This document shows positions 25,580 through 34,428 of a stretch of 64,000 nucleotides of DNA, piece after piece. The stretch covers positions 32,403 through 96,402 of the forward strand of contig CACWYV010000006.1 in assembly GCA_902765225.1 (NCBI GenBank). The letters run 5' to 3'. The translations under genes and the position numbers were made by a program. Source of the DNA: Candidatus Avelusimicrobium intestinale (lineage in GTDB: Bacteria > Elusimicrobiota > Elusimicrobia > Elusimicrobiales > Elusimicrobiaceae). The first letter of the stretch is position 1. Each line of letters opens with the position of its first letter. The notes beneath the pieces are model-generated. The model was not told the DNA's origin and ran no database searches. It was given only the letters and a program-made list of their open reading frames with translations.

Positions 25580-26095
25580 TTATTTCTTGGCGGCTACTTC
25601 GGTGCGGATTTTATTGAACAGATTGTCTGCCGTGGCCCGTTCCAAGAACGCTTCCCACTCTTGCGGGGTCAGTTCAAAATCATCCATCACAATATACGAA
25701 ATTTCCTTCGCCACGTCTTTGCCTGTTTTGTGTTGGTCGGCATATTGGTTTTCCAACTCCACATACCGGCGGGCAATGGCTTCGTCAATTTCCGCTTGCG
25801 TATATTCTGTTTCCCCTTCCTGTGCGGTCAATGTATTGGTATCGGTGATACCCTGCACACGCGACTGGGTAGCAGTATCGGTGCTGTTTAGGGGCGGGTC
25901 ACCCGCCGGGACAAACAGTTCGTTGTGTTGGCTGGCCGGCAACTCTTTTTCCGGTGTGCCGATAATCGTTACACGCCCTTGGAGCAAGTTGGAACATGCC
26001 CACGGCTGTACTAAGAAGTAAACGAGTAAAATGGTAGCCACTAAGGCAACGGTTTTTAATAAAATTTTCAACACACTCTTTTCCTCCTGTTTCAT
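25580..26095 (-). CDS. Single-pass membrane-anchored protein of unknown function
   Basis: This has 171 residues from the ATG at 26095. A cytoplasmic basic start (MKQEEKSVLK) and one membrane segment (about 11-30) are followed by an extracytoplasmic domain of about 130 residues. That domain holds an acidic stretch and helices (YTQAEIDEAIARRYVELENQYADQ, FELTPQEWEAFLERAT). No family is recognised. It is the last gene of a four-gene minus-strand run (LPP20-like, FKBP, unknown, this gene). No clear Shine-Dalgarno is seen, so the start is uncertain by four codons. Confidence 0.6.
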   Translation of the reverse strand: MKQEEKSVLKILLKTVALVATILLVYFLVQPWACSNLLQGRVTIIGTPEKELPASQHNELFVPAGDPPLNSTDTATQSRVQGITDTNTLTAQEGETEYTQAEIDEAIARRYVELENQYADQHKTGKDVAKEISYIVMDDFELTPQEWEAFLERATADNLFNKIRTEVAAKK

Positions 26096-26120
26096 ATAGG
26101 ATACCAAATTTTAGACTATT

Positions 26121-26693
26121 TCAGGGTGTTTTTTTCGCAGCGGGAGCGGATTTTGTTTGCCGTTCCAATATACGTACACTCCGCTGGTATTGCGGATTAG
26201 AAAAAATTTGCTCTATAATTTTGGCAAAATCCGGGTTGCGCATATGTTTATCCACCACCGAACGGATTTGCGGATTGGTTTGAATGAGTTCGGTCAAATC
26301 GCCGCTGCTGAGGGCTGTTAAATCGGCAGCTTTTTCGCCGCTAGCTTGGGATAAATCCCGGTTAAACGATTGGACGGACGGTTCTTGTTGGTAATCTTCC
26401 ACAATGGAGACGATAGTATCTTGGGCTTGGCGCACTTGCGCTTGCGACGAGAGTGGCTTTCCAATCAAAATATCCGAAGGCATTTTGTATTCCTTAAACC
26501 CATAACTTTGGGGGGCTGCCTTCGGTGCAAGCGAAATCGGCACATGTTGAAACGAAAACGCCCCTTCCCGCTCCAACCGTTCCTGTTCGGCACGGTCTTG
26601 GCGTTCTTCGTACCATTGGCGGCCGCGGACCGCGCCCATAAACAGGAGCGCGGCCGCCATAACCGCTATCAACACGTAACTGGTTTTAGACAT
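26121..26693 (-). CDS. Membrane-anchored helical protein of unknown function
   Basis: This is a 190-residue protein. One membrane segment (about 5-22) is followed by a charged region (QWYEERQDRAEQERLEREG) and a soluble helical domain. The start overlaps the stop of the FKBP gene (TAATG), so translation is coupled. A role beside the periplasmic isomerase is possible, but no family is recognised. Confidence 0.65.
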   Translation of the reverse strand: MSKTSYVLIAVMAAALLFMGAVRGRQWYEERQDRAEQERLEREGAFSFQHVPISLAPKAAPQSYGFKEYKMPSDILIGKPLSSQAQVRQAQDTIVSIVEDYQQEPSVQSFNRDLSQASGEKAADLTALSSGDLTELIQTNPQIRSVVDKHMRNPDFAKIIEQIFSNPQYQRSVRILERQTKSAPAAKKTP

Positions 26694-27400
26694 TACTGTA
26701 CAATTTCCAATAATTCAATATCAAATACGAGTACGGAATTGGGGGCAATCGGCCCGGCCGGACGGCTACCGTACGCAGTATCCGCCGGACAAACGACCGT
26801 AGCGCGGGCACCGGGTTTCAATTGTTGTACGGCCTTGGTCCAGCACGGAATCACGCTGGTGAGTTGCGTTTGGAAAGCCTCACCGCGGTCGCGCGAACTG
26901 TCAAATTTCGTACCGTCAATCAGCGTACCCGTATAATGTACTTTTACGGTGCTGTCAGCCTTGGGGTTTTTTCCTTTGCCGGAACGCAACAGTTTAATCA
27001 TGGCACCGTTTTCCAATACTTTGACGCCTTTCTCCTTCTTGAAACCGGCCAAATATTCCTCTTGGGCCGCTTGGCGTTTGGCCGCAATGGTTTGGGCGTC
27101 ATCACGATATTTTTGGATAATCTGCGGTTTATATTTTTCCAAATCGGTTTGCGACTTTTTACCCAGTAGCGTATCGCGCATCCCTTGGGAGAGGGCTTTG
27201 TAATCGTCCTCATTATCCAAGATTAGCTGCGTTTTGAGGTTGTCACCCAATAAAAAGCCAAGCGAATACAACATTTTATTCCGTTCGGCCGGGTCTTGCT
27301 GGCTGACTGCCGTTTCGGCCGGCTTAGCAGCCGGGGCCGTTTCCTGGGCAAATGCCGCCAACGGACAAGCGAGTAATACTGCTAAAACAACTTTCTTCAT
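26693..27400 (-). CDS. FKBP-type peptidyl-prolyl isomerase (Mip/FkpA-like), exported
   Basis: This is a 235-residue periplasmic proline isomerase. The signal peptide ends AAFAQ (about residue 19). A helical dimerisation domain of FKBP_N type (about 40-120, with MLYSLGFLLGDNLK) leads to the FKBP domain (about 130-235). In the FKBP domain, VKVHYTGTLIDGTKFDSSRDRG, VIPCWTKAVQQLKPG and AYGSRPAGPIAPNSVLVFDIELLEI carry the active-site aromatics. It helps envelope proteins fold. AAGGAGAAT precedes the ATG. The upstream lipoprotein gene ends 12 bases before. Confidence 0.93.
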   Translation of the reverse strand: MKKVVLAVLLACPLAAFAQETAPAAKPAETAVSQQDPAERNKMLYSLGFLLGDNLKTQLILDNEDDYKALSQGMRDTLLGKKSQTDLEKYKPQIIQKYRDDAQTIAAKRQAAQEEYLAGFKKEKGVKVLENGAMIKLLRSGKGKNPKADSTVKVHYTGTLIDGTKFDSSRDRGEAFQTQLTSVIPCWTKAVQQLKPGARATVVCPADTAYGSRPAGPIAPNSVLVFDIELLEIVQ

Positions 27401-27412
27401 ATATCATTCTCC

Positions 27413-28342
27413 TTATTCTGCTTGTAAATAACTTTCCAAACGGGTCGCAAACTGCGAAGCGGCCTGCTCTCCGACGGCTTGCATCGTTTGTTCCATAGCC
27501 TGCGCCGCATCAGATGCATTGGCACGTTCGTACACACTGAAACGGGCAAACGTAGTGCCGCGCGTCACATCTACCGCGTGGATAGACGCATTACCTACGC
27601 ACTCCACCGCAGCAGCTACTTCCGGCTGGCAACTGCCTTCCAGCACGATATCCACCGTAATGCTGTTATCCGGGTCGGCCCTGTCTGCCGGGGTAACTCC
27701 TACTTTCTGCAAAGCCTGTTCCACTTGTCGGGTGACGGCTGTATTTTCCGGTCCCTGCACATCTACCCCCACAAGTACCTCTTTCATTTTGGCCGTTACC
27801 AACTGGGCATACGGAGCAAACCGTTCCGCTTGGTACGGTTGATGAGCGGCTGACAAAAACTGGTACGTACCGTCCATCATTTCGCGCCGGACCGCTAACG
27901 GAGCTGCTTGGCGGGCTACCTTCAGCGCATCCAAGGCATTGGTTTGCGCTGCAAAGGGCGCGGTGATACCGGCTAATTGTTCGTCCAACCAATCCATCTG
28001 CGGTATCAGCACCTGCTCCACTTTCCGCCGCGGTATAACCGCCAACGCGTGGAAACCCGACGAAGGATCATAGGCATCCGGCCACGTCTTTTTGACGCGG
28101 GCGAGTGCCATTAATTCTTCCAACAACGGGTCCGTCTCCAACGCGGGTGCATTTTGGATAAGTTCCCGACGCATCGCATCCAAGGCATCTTGCGCGGCTG
28201 CCTGCGGCGTATCGCCCCGTCCGGCTACCAGGTAATTCTTCTCCATATCATAACCGGCCGCTTGCTGCGAAACGGTATTTTTCCACCCGCCGCACGCCGC
28301 TAAACAGATACTCATAACGGCAAAACAAATAATCTTCTTCAT
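27413..28342 (-). CDS. Putative lipoprotein with LPP20-like motif
   Basis: This is a 309-residue lipoprotein. The lipobox LAAC places the lipidated Cys at about residue 17. The segment YLVAGRGDTPQAAAQDALDAMRRELIQNA resembles the first motif of LPP20-family lipoproteins (AxGxG...A...A...A...R.EL). The C-terminal half looks like an alpha/beta domain (ITVDIVLEGSC, FARFSVYERA), also as in LPP20-like proteins. The function is unknown. It is the first gene of the four-gene minus-strand run ending at 25580, with AAAGGGG before the ATG. Confidence 0.7.
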   Translation of the reverse strand: MKKIICFAVMSICLAACGGWKNTVSQQAAGYDMEKNYLVAGRGDTPQAAAQDALDAMRRELIQNAPALETDPLLEELMALARVKKTWPDAYDPSSGFHALAVIPRRKVEQVLIPQMDWLDEQLAGITAPFAAQTNALDALKVARQAAPLAVRREMMDGTYQFLSAAHQPYQAERFAPYAQLVTAKMKEVLVGVDVQGPENTAVTRQVEQALQKVGVTPADRADPDNSITVDIVLEGSCQPEVAAAVECVGNASIHAVDVTRGTTFARFSVYERANASDAAQAMEQTMQAVGEQAASQFATRLESYLQAE

Positions 28343-28443
28343 ATATAAACCCCTTTTTCCTTTATTATATTACAAAATAAGCCAGTCTGCGGCCGGAAAT
28401 TTTGGAGGCATATAAATCCGTTGAAAAACATACACGGATTTTT

Positions 28444-28449
28444 TATAAT
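28444..28449 (+). promoter_or_regulatory. -10 box of the DUF3592-like gene, near-leaderless
   Basis: A perfect TATAAT is followed by seven bases and ATG at 28457. There is no ribosome-binding site. Confidence 0.55.
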
Positions 28450-28456
28450 TATTCTT

Positions 28457-29068
28457 ATGAAAAAATGGATTAAATGGATGGTAGGATATATTGTCATTTG
28501 TTTAGCCGGGCTGGGCACCGGTTACGCTTGTGATAAAGTGAATGTGCCTATGTGGGGGCTGGGGTGCGCGACATTGGCTATCGGGTGGTTTTTATTTGCG
28601 CGCAAGTGGGAATTTTTCCGCCGCGCGGATGTGGTAGTGGGGAAGGTAAGGGAAACCACCTATGTAAGAATGATAAGAAACGTCGCCGGTAATTACCACC
28701 GCGAAACCATTTCATTTATGTACGAAGGAAAAACTCATTCGGTTACCAGTAAAAGTCATTGGGCGGAACCCGTTGTCGGCCAAAAACGCCTTATAGGAAT
28801 TGAGCCACAAAATCCAGAACGGGTAAAAGTGTGCGAATTAAATACGCCAATCACATCGACACTATTTATCGGGTTGGTAATGCAATTTGGTGCACTAAGT
28901 TGTTGTTGGAAAGGGGCATCGTATATTTTTGTATTCGGCGTCCCCATAGGGTGGGTAGTGTTATGTTACATAGACGAAAAATGGGGCAGCATCAGCCGCC
29001 GCATTTATATAGAAAAATCAAAATGGCCCAAAATCCGCAAATCCCCCCGCCGAAAAAAACAACCCTAA
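28457..29068 (+). CDS. DUF3592-like two-segment membrane protein
   Basis: This has 203 residues from the ATG at 28457. Two N-terminal membrane segments (about 6-45) precede a beta domain (ADVVVGKVRETTYV, HRETISFMYEGKTHSVTSKSHWAEPVVGQKRLIGIEPQNPERVKV). A second membrane hairpin (about 130-170) and a very basic tail ending KSPRRKKQP follow. The beta domain between membrane segments is the DUF3592 layout, whose role is unknown. I chose this start over 28421 because the -10 sits seven bases before it. Confidence 0.65.
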   Translation: MKKWIKWMVGYIVICLAGLGTGYACDKVNVPMWGLGCATLAIGWFLFARKWEFFRRADVVVGKVRETTYVRMIRNVAGNYHRETISFMYEGKTHSVTSKSHWAEPVVGQKRLIGIEPQNPERVKVCELNTPITSTLFIGLVMQFGALSCCWKGASYIFVFGVPIGWVVLCYIDEKWGSISRRIYIEKSKWPKIRKSPRRKKQP

Positions 29069-29132
29069 AATTTTTGAGGCCGTAAACAAAATTTAGTACA
29101 ATAAAGTATCTTATGCAGTAAGGAGCAAACCC

Positions 29133-29891
29133 ATGGGTGGACATTCGCACTGGGCCGGTATCAAACACAAAAAGGCCCTCGTAGACGCCAAAAAAGGCAA
29201 AGTATTTACTAAAATTTTACGGGAAATCACCATCGCCGCCAAAATGAGCGGTGGCAACCCCGACCAAAACCCGCGCTTGCGCAAAGCCGTTGACGACGCC
29301 CGCGCCGCCAATATGCCCTCCGACAACGTCAAACGCGCTATCATGAAAGGTACCGGCCAGTTGCCCGGCGTTTCGTACGAAGAAATCACGTACGAAGGGT
29401 ACGGCCCCGGCTCGGTAGCCATTATCGTGGAGTGTACCACCGATAACAAGAACCGCACATTTGCGGAAATCCGCAAAATTTTTACCAGCCACGGCGGGTC
29501 TATCGGTACGGCGGGCTGTGTGTCGTATATGTTCAAGAGCAAGGGAATGATTGTGGTGAACAAAGACGACATCAGCGAAGACGATTTGATGAATCTGGCG
29601 TTGGAAGCCGGTGCGGAAGACGTACGCACGGCAGGGGATGTGTACGAAGTTATTACCAACCCGGATATGAACGAATTGGAAACCGTGAAAAAAGCCATTG
29701 AAGCTAAAGGCATTACCCCGCAATCGGCCGATTTGACCATGTTGCCGGACACGGACGTCAGCATTACGGACGAACACACCGCGGAAACGCTGATGAAAAT
29801 GTTGGAAGCGTTGGACGACCACGACGATACGAAAAACGTGTACGATAACTCCAACATTGACGAAGCCGTGGCGGCCAAACTCAATGCTTAA
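29133..29891 (+). CDS. yebC: YebC/PmpR-family protein
   Basis: This is a 252-residue TACO1/YebC-family protein. The start MGGHSHWAGIKHKKALVDAKKGKVFTK is diagnostic and the acidic middle and C-terminus match the three-domain fold. Members have been described as DNA-binding regulators and as factors that help ribosomes at proline stretches. It is followed by ruvC with an 8-base overlap, the common yebC-ruvC order. AAGGAGC precedes the ATG, and a TACAAT -10 lies at about 29097-29102. Confidence 0.95.
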   Translation: MGGHSHWAGIKHKKALVDAKKGKVFTKILREITIAAKMSGGNPDQNPRLRKAVDDARAANMPSDNVKRAIMKGTGQLPGVSYEEITYEGYGPGSVAIIVECTTDNKNRTFAEIRKIFTSHGGSIGTAGCVSYMFKSKGMIVVNKDDISEDDLMNLALEAGAEDVRTAGDVYEVITNPDMNELETVKKAIEAKGITPQSADLTMLPDTDVSITDEHTAETLMKMLEALDDHDDTKNVYDNSNIDEAVAAKLNA

Positions 29892-30471
29892 CGGAGCGGA
29901 ACAGACCGTTACCGTATTATCCATTGACCCCGGTTTAGACAGAACGGGATGGGCGATATTAACCAGAAACGCCCGTTCCGTTCTTTCTTTAGTGGCGTGC
30001 GGGTTAATCCATACCGATTCTACCCAAGCCCTCCCCCAACGGTTGGAATATATCTTTCACGAGATGCAATACCTGTTGCACACGTATCAACCGCACCAAA
30101 TAGCCATGGAACAAAATTTCTTTTTGAAACGGGCCACCACCATGGCCAATACCGTGATGACCCGCGGTGTGATTATCTTGGCATGCGAATTAGAGAAAAA
30201 ACCGATTACGTTTTATCCTCCCAAACGTGTCAAAATGATGATTTGCGGCACGGGAACGGCAGACAAAAAACAAGTCCAACGCATGGTGCAACTGACGCTG
30301 AACTTGAATAAAGCCCCCTCGCCTGATGACACAGCGGATGCCGTAGCCATTGGCATATGCCATTTAAAAACAGCTCCGCTCACACGGCAAATCAACGTAA
30401 AAGCGGCTTTCTTGGAAAAACTAAAAGCCGCCAAAGAAACCCAACTCAAAAAAATAACGGCACGCAAGTAA
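29884..30471 (+). CDS. ruvC: Crossover junction endodeoxyribonuclease RuvC
   Basis: This Holliday-junction resolvase works with RuvAB. From the ATG at 29884 it has 195 residues with acidic catalytic residues in LSIDPGLDRTGWA, AMEQNFF and DDTADAVAIGICH. The C-terminal basic tail (KAAKETQLKKITARK) is slightly longer than usual. It overlaps yebC by eight bases. ruvA and ruvB are not in the window. Confidence 0.94.
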   Translation: MLNGAEQTVTVLSIDPGLDRTGWAILTRNARSVLSLVACGLIHTDSTQALPQRLEYIFHEMQYLLHTYQPHQIAMEQNFFLKRATTMANTVMTRGVIILACELEKKPITFYPPKRVKMMICGTGTADKKQVQRMVQLTLNLNKAPSPDDTADAVAIGICHLKTAPLTRQINVKAAFLEKLKAAKETQLKKITARK

Positions 30472-30510
30472 CGTATTTACCTGCGCACCGTTTGAAAAAA
30501 TTACTACTTA

Positions 30511-31440
30511 TTATCTATGTTTATTGATAAAAGCGGCGGCCTCTATACCCGCTTTTGCACCGCTTCCCGCCGCAATGATGGCTTGGCGGTAGTGCCGATC
30601 GGCACAATCGCCGGCGGCAAAAATTCCTTCCACCGTGGTATGGGTCCGTTCATCTGCCACTACTAATCCATCGTCAGTTAGGGCCACCAAAGAATTTTTC
30701 AAAAAATCCGTCTGCGGTACGGCTCCTATCGCCACAAACACGCCCGAAACAGCCAACGTCTTTGTTTCTGCCGTGTGCACATTTTTTACAACCAGCCCTT
30801 CCACCGTATCCGTTCCCAAAATCTTTTCCGGCACCGCATTTAGCACAAACTCTATTTTCGGGTTTTTACGGGCTTGTTCTACCGTTACTTGGTCGGCACG
30901 GAATCCTTCCCGCCGGTGGACCAAATACACTTTGGGACAAAATTGCGATAAAAACAAGGCATCTTCAAAAGCGGTATTACCGCCCCCTACCACACACACC
31001 GTTTTGCCACGCATAAAAAACCCGTCGCACGTAGCACAGGCCGAAACCCCTTTTCCGCGCAAACTTCCTTCTTCGGGCAACCCCAACCAACGCGCTTTAG
31101 CCCCGGTAGCAACGATAACACTTTGTGCCGTATACACTTTCCCACCCGCACACGTAACGGTAAACGGCGGGTGCTCGCCTTCTATTTTTTCCACTTCGTC
31201 TGTCGCAAACTCTACTCCCAACCGTTTGCATTGTTTGTGCATAGCGTCCATGAGTTCAAACCCGCCCACTGGATTTACAAAACCGGCGTAATTTTCAATT
31301 TCATTAGTTTGCAAAAGCTGTCCGCCCGGAGCACTGCCGCCGGCAATTACTGTTTTCACTCCGGCCCGCACCGCATAGATAGCGGCACTGCACCCCGCTG
31401 GCCCTGCCCCGATAACCAGTAGTTCTGTTTGTGTCGTCAT
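30511..31440 (-). CDS. trxB: Thioredoxin reductase
   Basis: This is a 309-residue FAD/NADPH disulfide reductase. It shows GAGPAGCSAAIYAVRAG (FAD), the redox motif CATCDGFF (about 136-143), VVGGGNTAFEDALFLSQF (NADPH) and GIFAAGDCADRHYRQAIIAAGSGAKAG (C-terminal FAD). It reduces thioredoxin and may support the CPWC protein indirectly. It overlaps maf by four bases (ATGA) and is the last gene of an MFS-maf-trxB operon. Confidence 0.96.
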   Translation of the reverse strand: MTTQTELLVIGAGPAGCSAAIYAVRAGVKTVIAGGSAPGGQLLQTNEIENYAGFVNPVGGFELMDAMHKQCKRLGVEFATDEVEKIEGEHPPFTVTCAGGKVYTAQSVIVATGAKARWLGLPEEGSLRGKGVSACATCDGFFMRGKTVCVVGGGNTAFEDALFLSQFCPKVYLVHRREGFRADQVTVEQARKNPKIEFVLNAVPEKILGTDTVEGLVVKNVHTAETKTLAVSGVFVAIGAVPQTDFLKNSLVALTDDGLVVADERTHTTVEGIFAAGDCADRHYRQAIIAAGSGAKAGIEAAAFINKHR

Positions 31441-31991
31441 GCTAAAAACTCCTCATATAATTTTTGAAAAAACTCCACCGGGAACCCCACCACATTGGTT
31501 TTACTTCCCACAATCCGCTCAATAAACGGGTCCTGCTCATCCTGCACGGCATAAGCCCCAGCTTTATCCATATGCTTGCCGGCCAGATGTTCCAGCTGCT
31601 CCGACGATAATTTACGTGCTTTACACCGGGATACTTCGTGTCCGAAAAGCATTTTCCGTTGCTTTAAACTCATCACGCACACGCCCGTGTACACACACTG
31701 CCACGAACCGTTTAGTTTGTGCAAAATGCGTAAAGCATCCTGTTTGTCTTTCGGTTTGCCGATTATTTCCCCTTTGCAATACACCAAGGTATCGGCTCCA
31801 ATCACTACCGCCGCCGGATATTTTCGCGCCACGTCAAATGCTTTTTGTACGGCTAATTCTTTTACACGGGCAGCCGGACGTTTTTTAGTGCTTTTTTCTT
31901 CGCATTGGGCGGGGATAACGTCAAACTCAAAACCTAATTGTTTGAGTAATTCAATCCGCCGCGGTGATTTAGAAGCCAGTATAATATCCAT
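31437..31991 (-). CDS. maf: Maf-family nucleoside triphosphate pyrophosphatase
   Basis: This is a 184-residue house-cleaning enzyme that hydrolyses dTTP/UTP and modified NTPs. It has LASKSPRRIELLKQLG, VIGADTLV, GKPKDKQDALRILHKLNGSW and GAYAVQDEQDPFIERIVGS, which are the family signatures (YhdE/YceF type). It lies eight bases after the MFS gene and overlaps trxB. Confidence 0.95.
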   Translation of the reverse strand: MDIILASKSPRRIELLKQLGFEFDVIPAQCEEKSTKKRPAARVKELAVQKAFDVARKYPAAVVIGADTLVYCKGEIIGKPKDKQDALRILHKLNGSWQCVYTGVCVMSLKQRKMLFGHEVSRCKARKLSSEQLEHLAGKHMDKAGAYAVQDEQDPFIERIVGSKTNVVGFPVEFFQKLYEEFLA

Positions 31992-31999
31992 AGTTAGGG

Positions 32000-33253
32000 T
32001 TAGCTTAAAGTTATTGTATCTTTTTTTATGGGGATGGGAGCAGTTTGTTTTCCATCTTCCTCATTGCTAAGGGAGTAACGCATCCGCCAAAACCCAACCC
32101 CGGCCAAGACGGCCACCGCCCCGATGATAAGCCACGGACCGGGCAAATAATGCGGTGCCACATAATCGCCCAATACGCCGGCTGTAAAAAATCCCAACGC
32201 CGAGCCGAAATTGTAAAATACCATCAGTAATCCCAAGTATCGTCCCCGTGTTTCGCGCGAAGCGATATTGGACACTAAGGTCTGTTCCCCGGGAGCCACA
32301 ATCAGTTCCCCCACCCCCGCTAAAAATACACCTAGCGCAATCGGCGCGAAGGAACCGAAAAATCCTACCGAGCCAAACCCAATGGCATATAAGATACATC
32401 CCCAAAACATGGCCGTAGAAAGCCGCATTTTGGCCATCACTTTAGATGCCGTATACTGCAACAACACCACCACCAACCCATTAATGGTAAAAAACCACCC
32501 GATAAAATACTCCGGCATTTGCAAGTATTGTTTACAATGAATGGATAACCCCACCACCAGTTGGGAATTAACCGCTGTAATCATCACCACATACAAACAA
32601 ATACGAGCCAACCGGGTATCGCTCAACGCACCGACCATAGCAGCAAAACTGGGCTTGCGGCGACGGGTGGTCTTGCGAACGGAGTGACGGTCCCGGATTA
32701 AACGCCCCAGATACAAATTCGTAATGGCGTACAACAAAGCCGTTAAAAAGAAAGCCACGCTGTAAGAGTAACGGACTAAAAACCCCCCGACAGCCGGTCC
32801 GAGCGCCCACCCGATATTCAGCCCGATACGAATCATTCCAAACGCTTCCACGCGCTCCTTAGGGGTGGTGTGATCGGTAACCCAAGCGTTAGCCGCCGGA
32901 CGGAAGAAAGCCCCCAGAAAGGTGGTCAAAAAATAACAGGTCAGCACCCAGCCGGTCTGGACGTTAAGTTCAATGCAAAGCCCCAAGGCAAACATGGCCA
33001 CAATCTGCGAACACATTCCCCAAAGCATCACATTTTTACGCCCGAAAGCATCTGCCAGTTCCCCCGATATCGCACTGGACACGCAACGCGACAAGCCCGC
33101 CAACGCCACCACTAATCCCGCCATAGCGGGCGGCAAGTGCTGCCGGGTAATCAAATAAATGGTAAAAAACGGGAGAGATAAACCGTATCCAAACAGTAAT
33201 AATCCGTTGGCAACAGCTACCAACCACATCCCTTTACGGGTAACAGCGTGCAT
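32000..33253 (-). CDS. MFS transporter
   Basis: This is a 417-residue, 12-segment major facilitator. The N-terminal half has the motif-A-like GELADAFGRKNVML (about 62-75) and a drug:H+ antiporter-type loop. A basic central loop (RDRHSVRKTTRRRKPS, about 185-200) separates the halves. The substrate is unknown, and multidrug or sugar export is possible. It is the first gene of an operon with maf and trxB. A TAAGAT six bases before the ATG would again make a leaderless message. Confidence 0.88.
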   Translation of the reverse strand: MHAVTRKGMWLVAVANGLLLFGYGLSLPFFTIYLITRQHLPPAMAGLVVALAGLSRCVSSAISGELADAFGRKNVMLWGMCSQIVAMFALGLCIELNVQTGWVLTCYFLTTFLGAFFRPAANAWVTDHTTPKERVEAFGMIRIGLNIGWALGPAVGGFLVRYSYSVAFFLTALLYAITNLYLGRLIRDRHSVRKTTRRRKPSFAAMVGALSDTRLARICLYVVMITAVNSQLVVGLSIHCKQYLQMPEYFIGWFFTINGLVVVLLQYTASKVMAKMRLSTAMFWGCILYAIGFGSVGFFGSFAPIALGVFLAGVGELIVAPGEQTLVSNIASRETRGRYLGLLMVFYNFGSALGFFTAGVLGDYVAPHYLPGPWLIIGAVAVLAGVGFWRMRYSLSNEEDGKQTAPIPIKKDTITLS

Positions 33254-33349
33254 AGGGTTATCTTATAAAATTTAGAGAGATATGCCTAGCAACCCACCTA
33301 AAAGTGGCATATTAAAGTAAATTTTGGTATAATATGTCAAGGGATTTTT

Positions 33350-34039
33350 ATGAACCGGGAAGCCAAACTCCTTGAAAATTTACATGAAGTGTGTGCCTCC
33401 CTGTCGGCGGCTTGCCAGCGAGCGGGCCGTTCTCCCCAAGAAGTAACCTTGTTGGCTGTTACCAAATACGCACAGGACGAGGATGTATTGTTTTTCTTGC
33501 GCCGGGGTCTTATCAAACATATTGGGGAATCCCGCGTACAACAAGCCCTCAACCGTTGGTCACGCGCCGAATTTGCTTCGTTTGAGGTAGTCAAGCATTT
33601 TATCGGACATTTACAGCATAACAAAGCGGCCAAAGCCGCACTGTTTTTTGATTTTATTGATTCGCTGGATGATTTTTCCACGGCGTGTATAGTGGATGCC
33701 CATGTTCCGGCAGGAAAAATCGTGCGGGGTCTGGTGCAAGTGAAACTGACCCAACGCAAAACACAATCCGGCCTACCGTTGGAAGAAGCGCGCACGTTGG
33801 TCCGGCAACTGCGAACGCTCAAGCACCTGCGGGTGTGCGGTTATATGGCTATCGCTCCGCAAGGAGCGCCGGCACAAGAATTGCGGCAGTTGTTTGCCCC
33901 GGTTCGTGAAGCATTTGAGGCAGATTTTTCCCCCGAGCGGGAGCGGTATTTATCACTCGGTATGAGTGCAGATTTTGAAGTGGCAGTAGAGGCAGGTTCC
34001 ACCTTGCCCCGAATCGGCAGTAAATTATTTGCCCAGTAA
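33350..34039 (+). CDS. YggS-family PLP-binding protein (PLPBP)
   Basis: This is a 229-residue single-domain PLP protein that keeps pyridoxal phosphate balance. The PLP lysine lies in LLAVTKYAQDEDV, and IGESRVQQAL, FIGHLQHNKA, LVQVKLTQRKTQSGLPLEE and LSLGMSADFEVAVEAGST follow in the family order. The C-terminus keeps the phosphate-binding SxGMSxD block. A TATAAT lies at 33328-33333 and AGGGA before the ATG. The DUF167 gene follows after 14 bases, as is common. Confidence 0.95.
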   Translation: MNREAKLLENLHEVCASLSAACQRAGRSPQEVTLLAVTKYAQDEDVLFFLRRGLIKHIGESRVQQALNRWSRAEFASFEVVKHFIGHLQHNKAAKAALFFDFIDSLDDFSTACIVDAHVPAGKIVRGLVQVKLTQRKTQSGLPLEEARTLVRQLRTLKHLRVCGYMAIAPQGAPAQELRQLFAPVREAFEADFSPERERYLSLGMSADFEVAVEAGSTLPRIGSKLFAQ

Positions 34040-34053
34040 CTAAGGAGACCGTT

Positions 34054-34320
34054 ATGATTATCAAAGTCCGTTTAATTCCCACCACCGGGCGCAACGAGGT
34101 CATCAGCCGTATCGGCAGTGTGTTGCGCGTGAAAATCCAAAACAAAAAGGTGGACGATGAACCGGCCAACGCAATGATGAGAACCTTTTTATCCGATTTC
34201 TTCAACGTAAAAGAAGAAAGCATTATCATTGTCAAAGGGAATAAAGGCAAAGAAAAAACGGTGGAAGTGCGCGATAAAAGCGAAGAAGAATTGCGCCGCA
34301 TCATGGATTCCATTCCGTAG
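34054..34320 (+). CDS. DUF167/YggU-family protein
   Basis: This is an 88-residue small alpha/beta protein. It has the family core VRLIPTTGRNEVIS, a KVDDEPANAMMRTFLSDFFNV helix and the IIVKGNKGKEKTVEV strand. The family function is unknown, but the gene often sits next to yggS, as here. AAGGAG precedes the ATG and a strong terminator follows the stop. Confidence 0.9.
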   Translation: MIIKVRLIPTTGRNEVISRIGSVLRVKIQNKKVDDEPANAMMRTFLSDFFNVKEESIIIVKGNKGKEKTVEVRDKSEEELRRIMDSIP

Positions 34321-34338
34321 ATTTTACTTTTCCGAATT

Positions 34339-34368
34339 AAAACCCCCGCTACCCCAGCGGGGGTTTTT
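34339..34368 (+). terminator. Rho-independent terminator after the DUF167 gene
   Basis: AAAACCCCCGCT (34339-34350) pairs perfectly with AGCGGGGGTTTT (34356-34367), with a 5-nt loop. Confidence 0.94.
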
Positions 34369-34416
34369 GCGAGCTACTCCCGGAGAAGAAAAAACTTTTC
34401 CCGGGCGTAAATTTAG

Positions 34417-34422
34417 TACAAT
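34417..34422 (+). promoter_or_regulatory. -10 box of the RNase H gene, leaderless start
   Basis: TTTAGTACAAT is followed by exactly six bases (ATCCCT) and ATG at 34429. There is no ribosome-binding site. Confidence 0.6.
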
Positions 34423-34428
34423 ATCCCT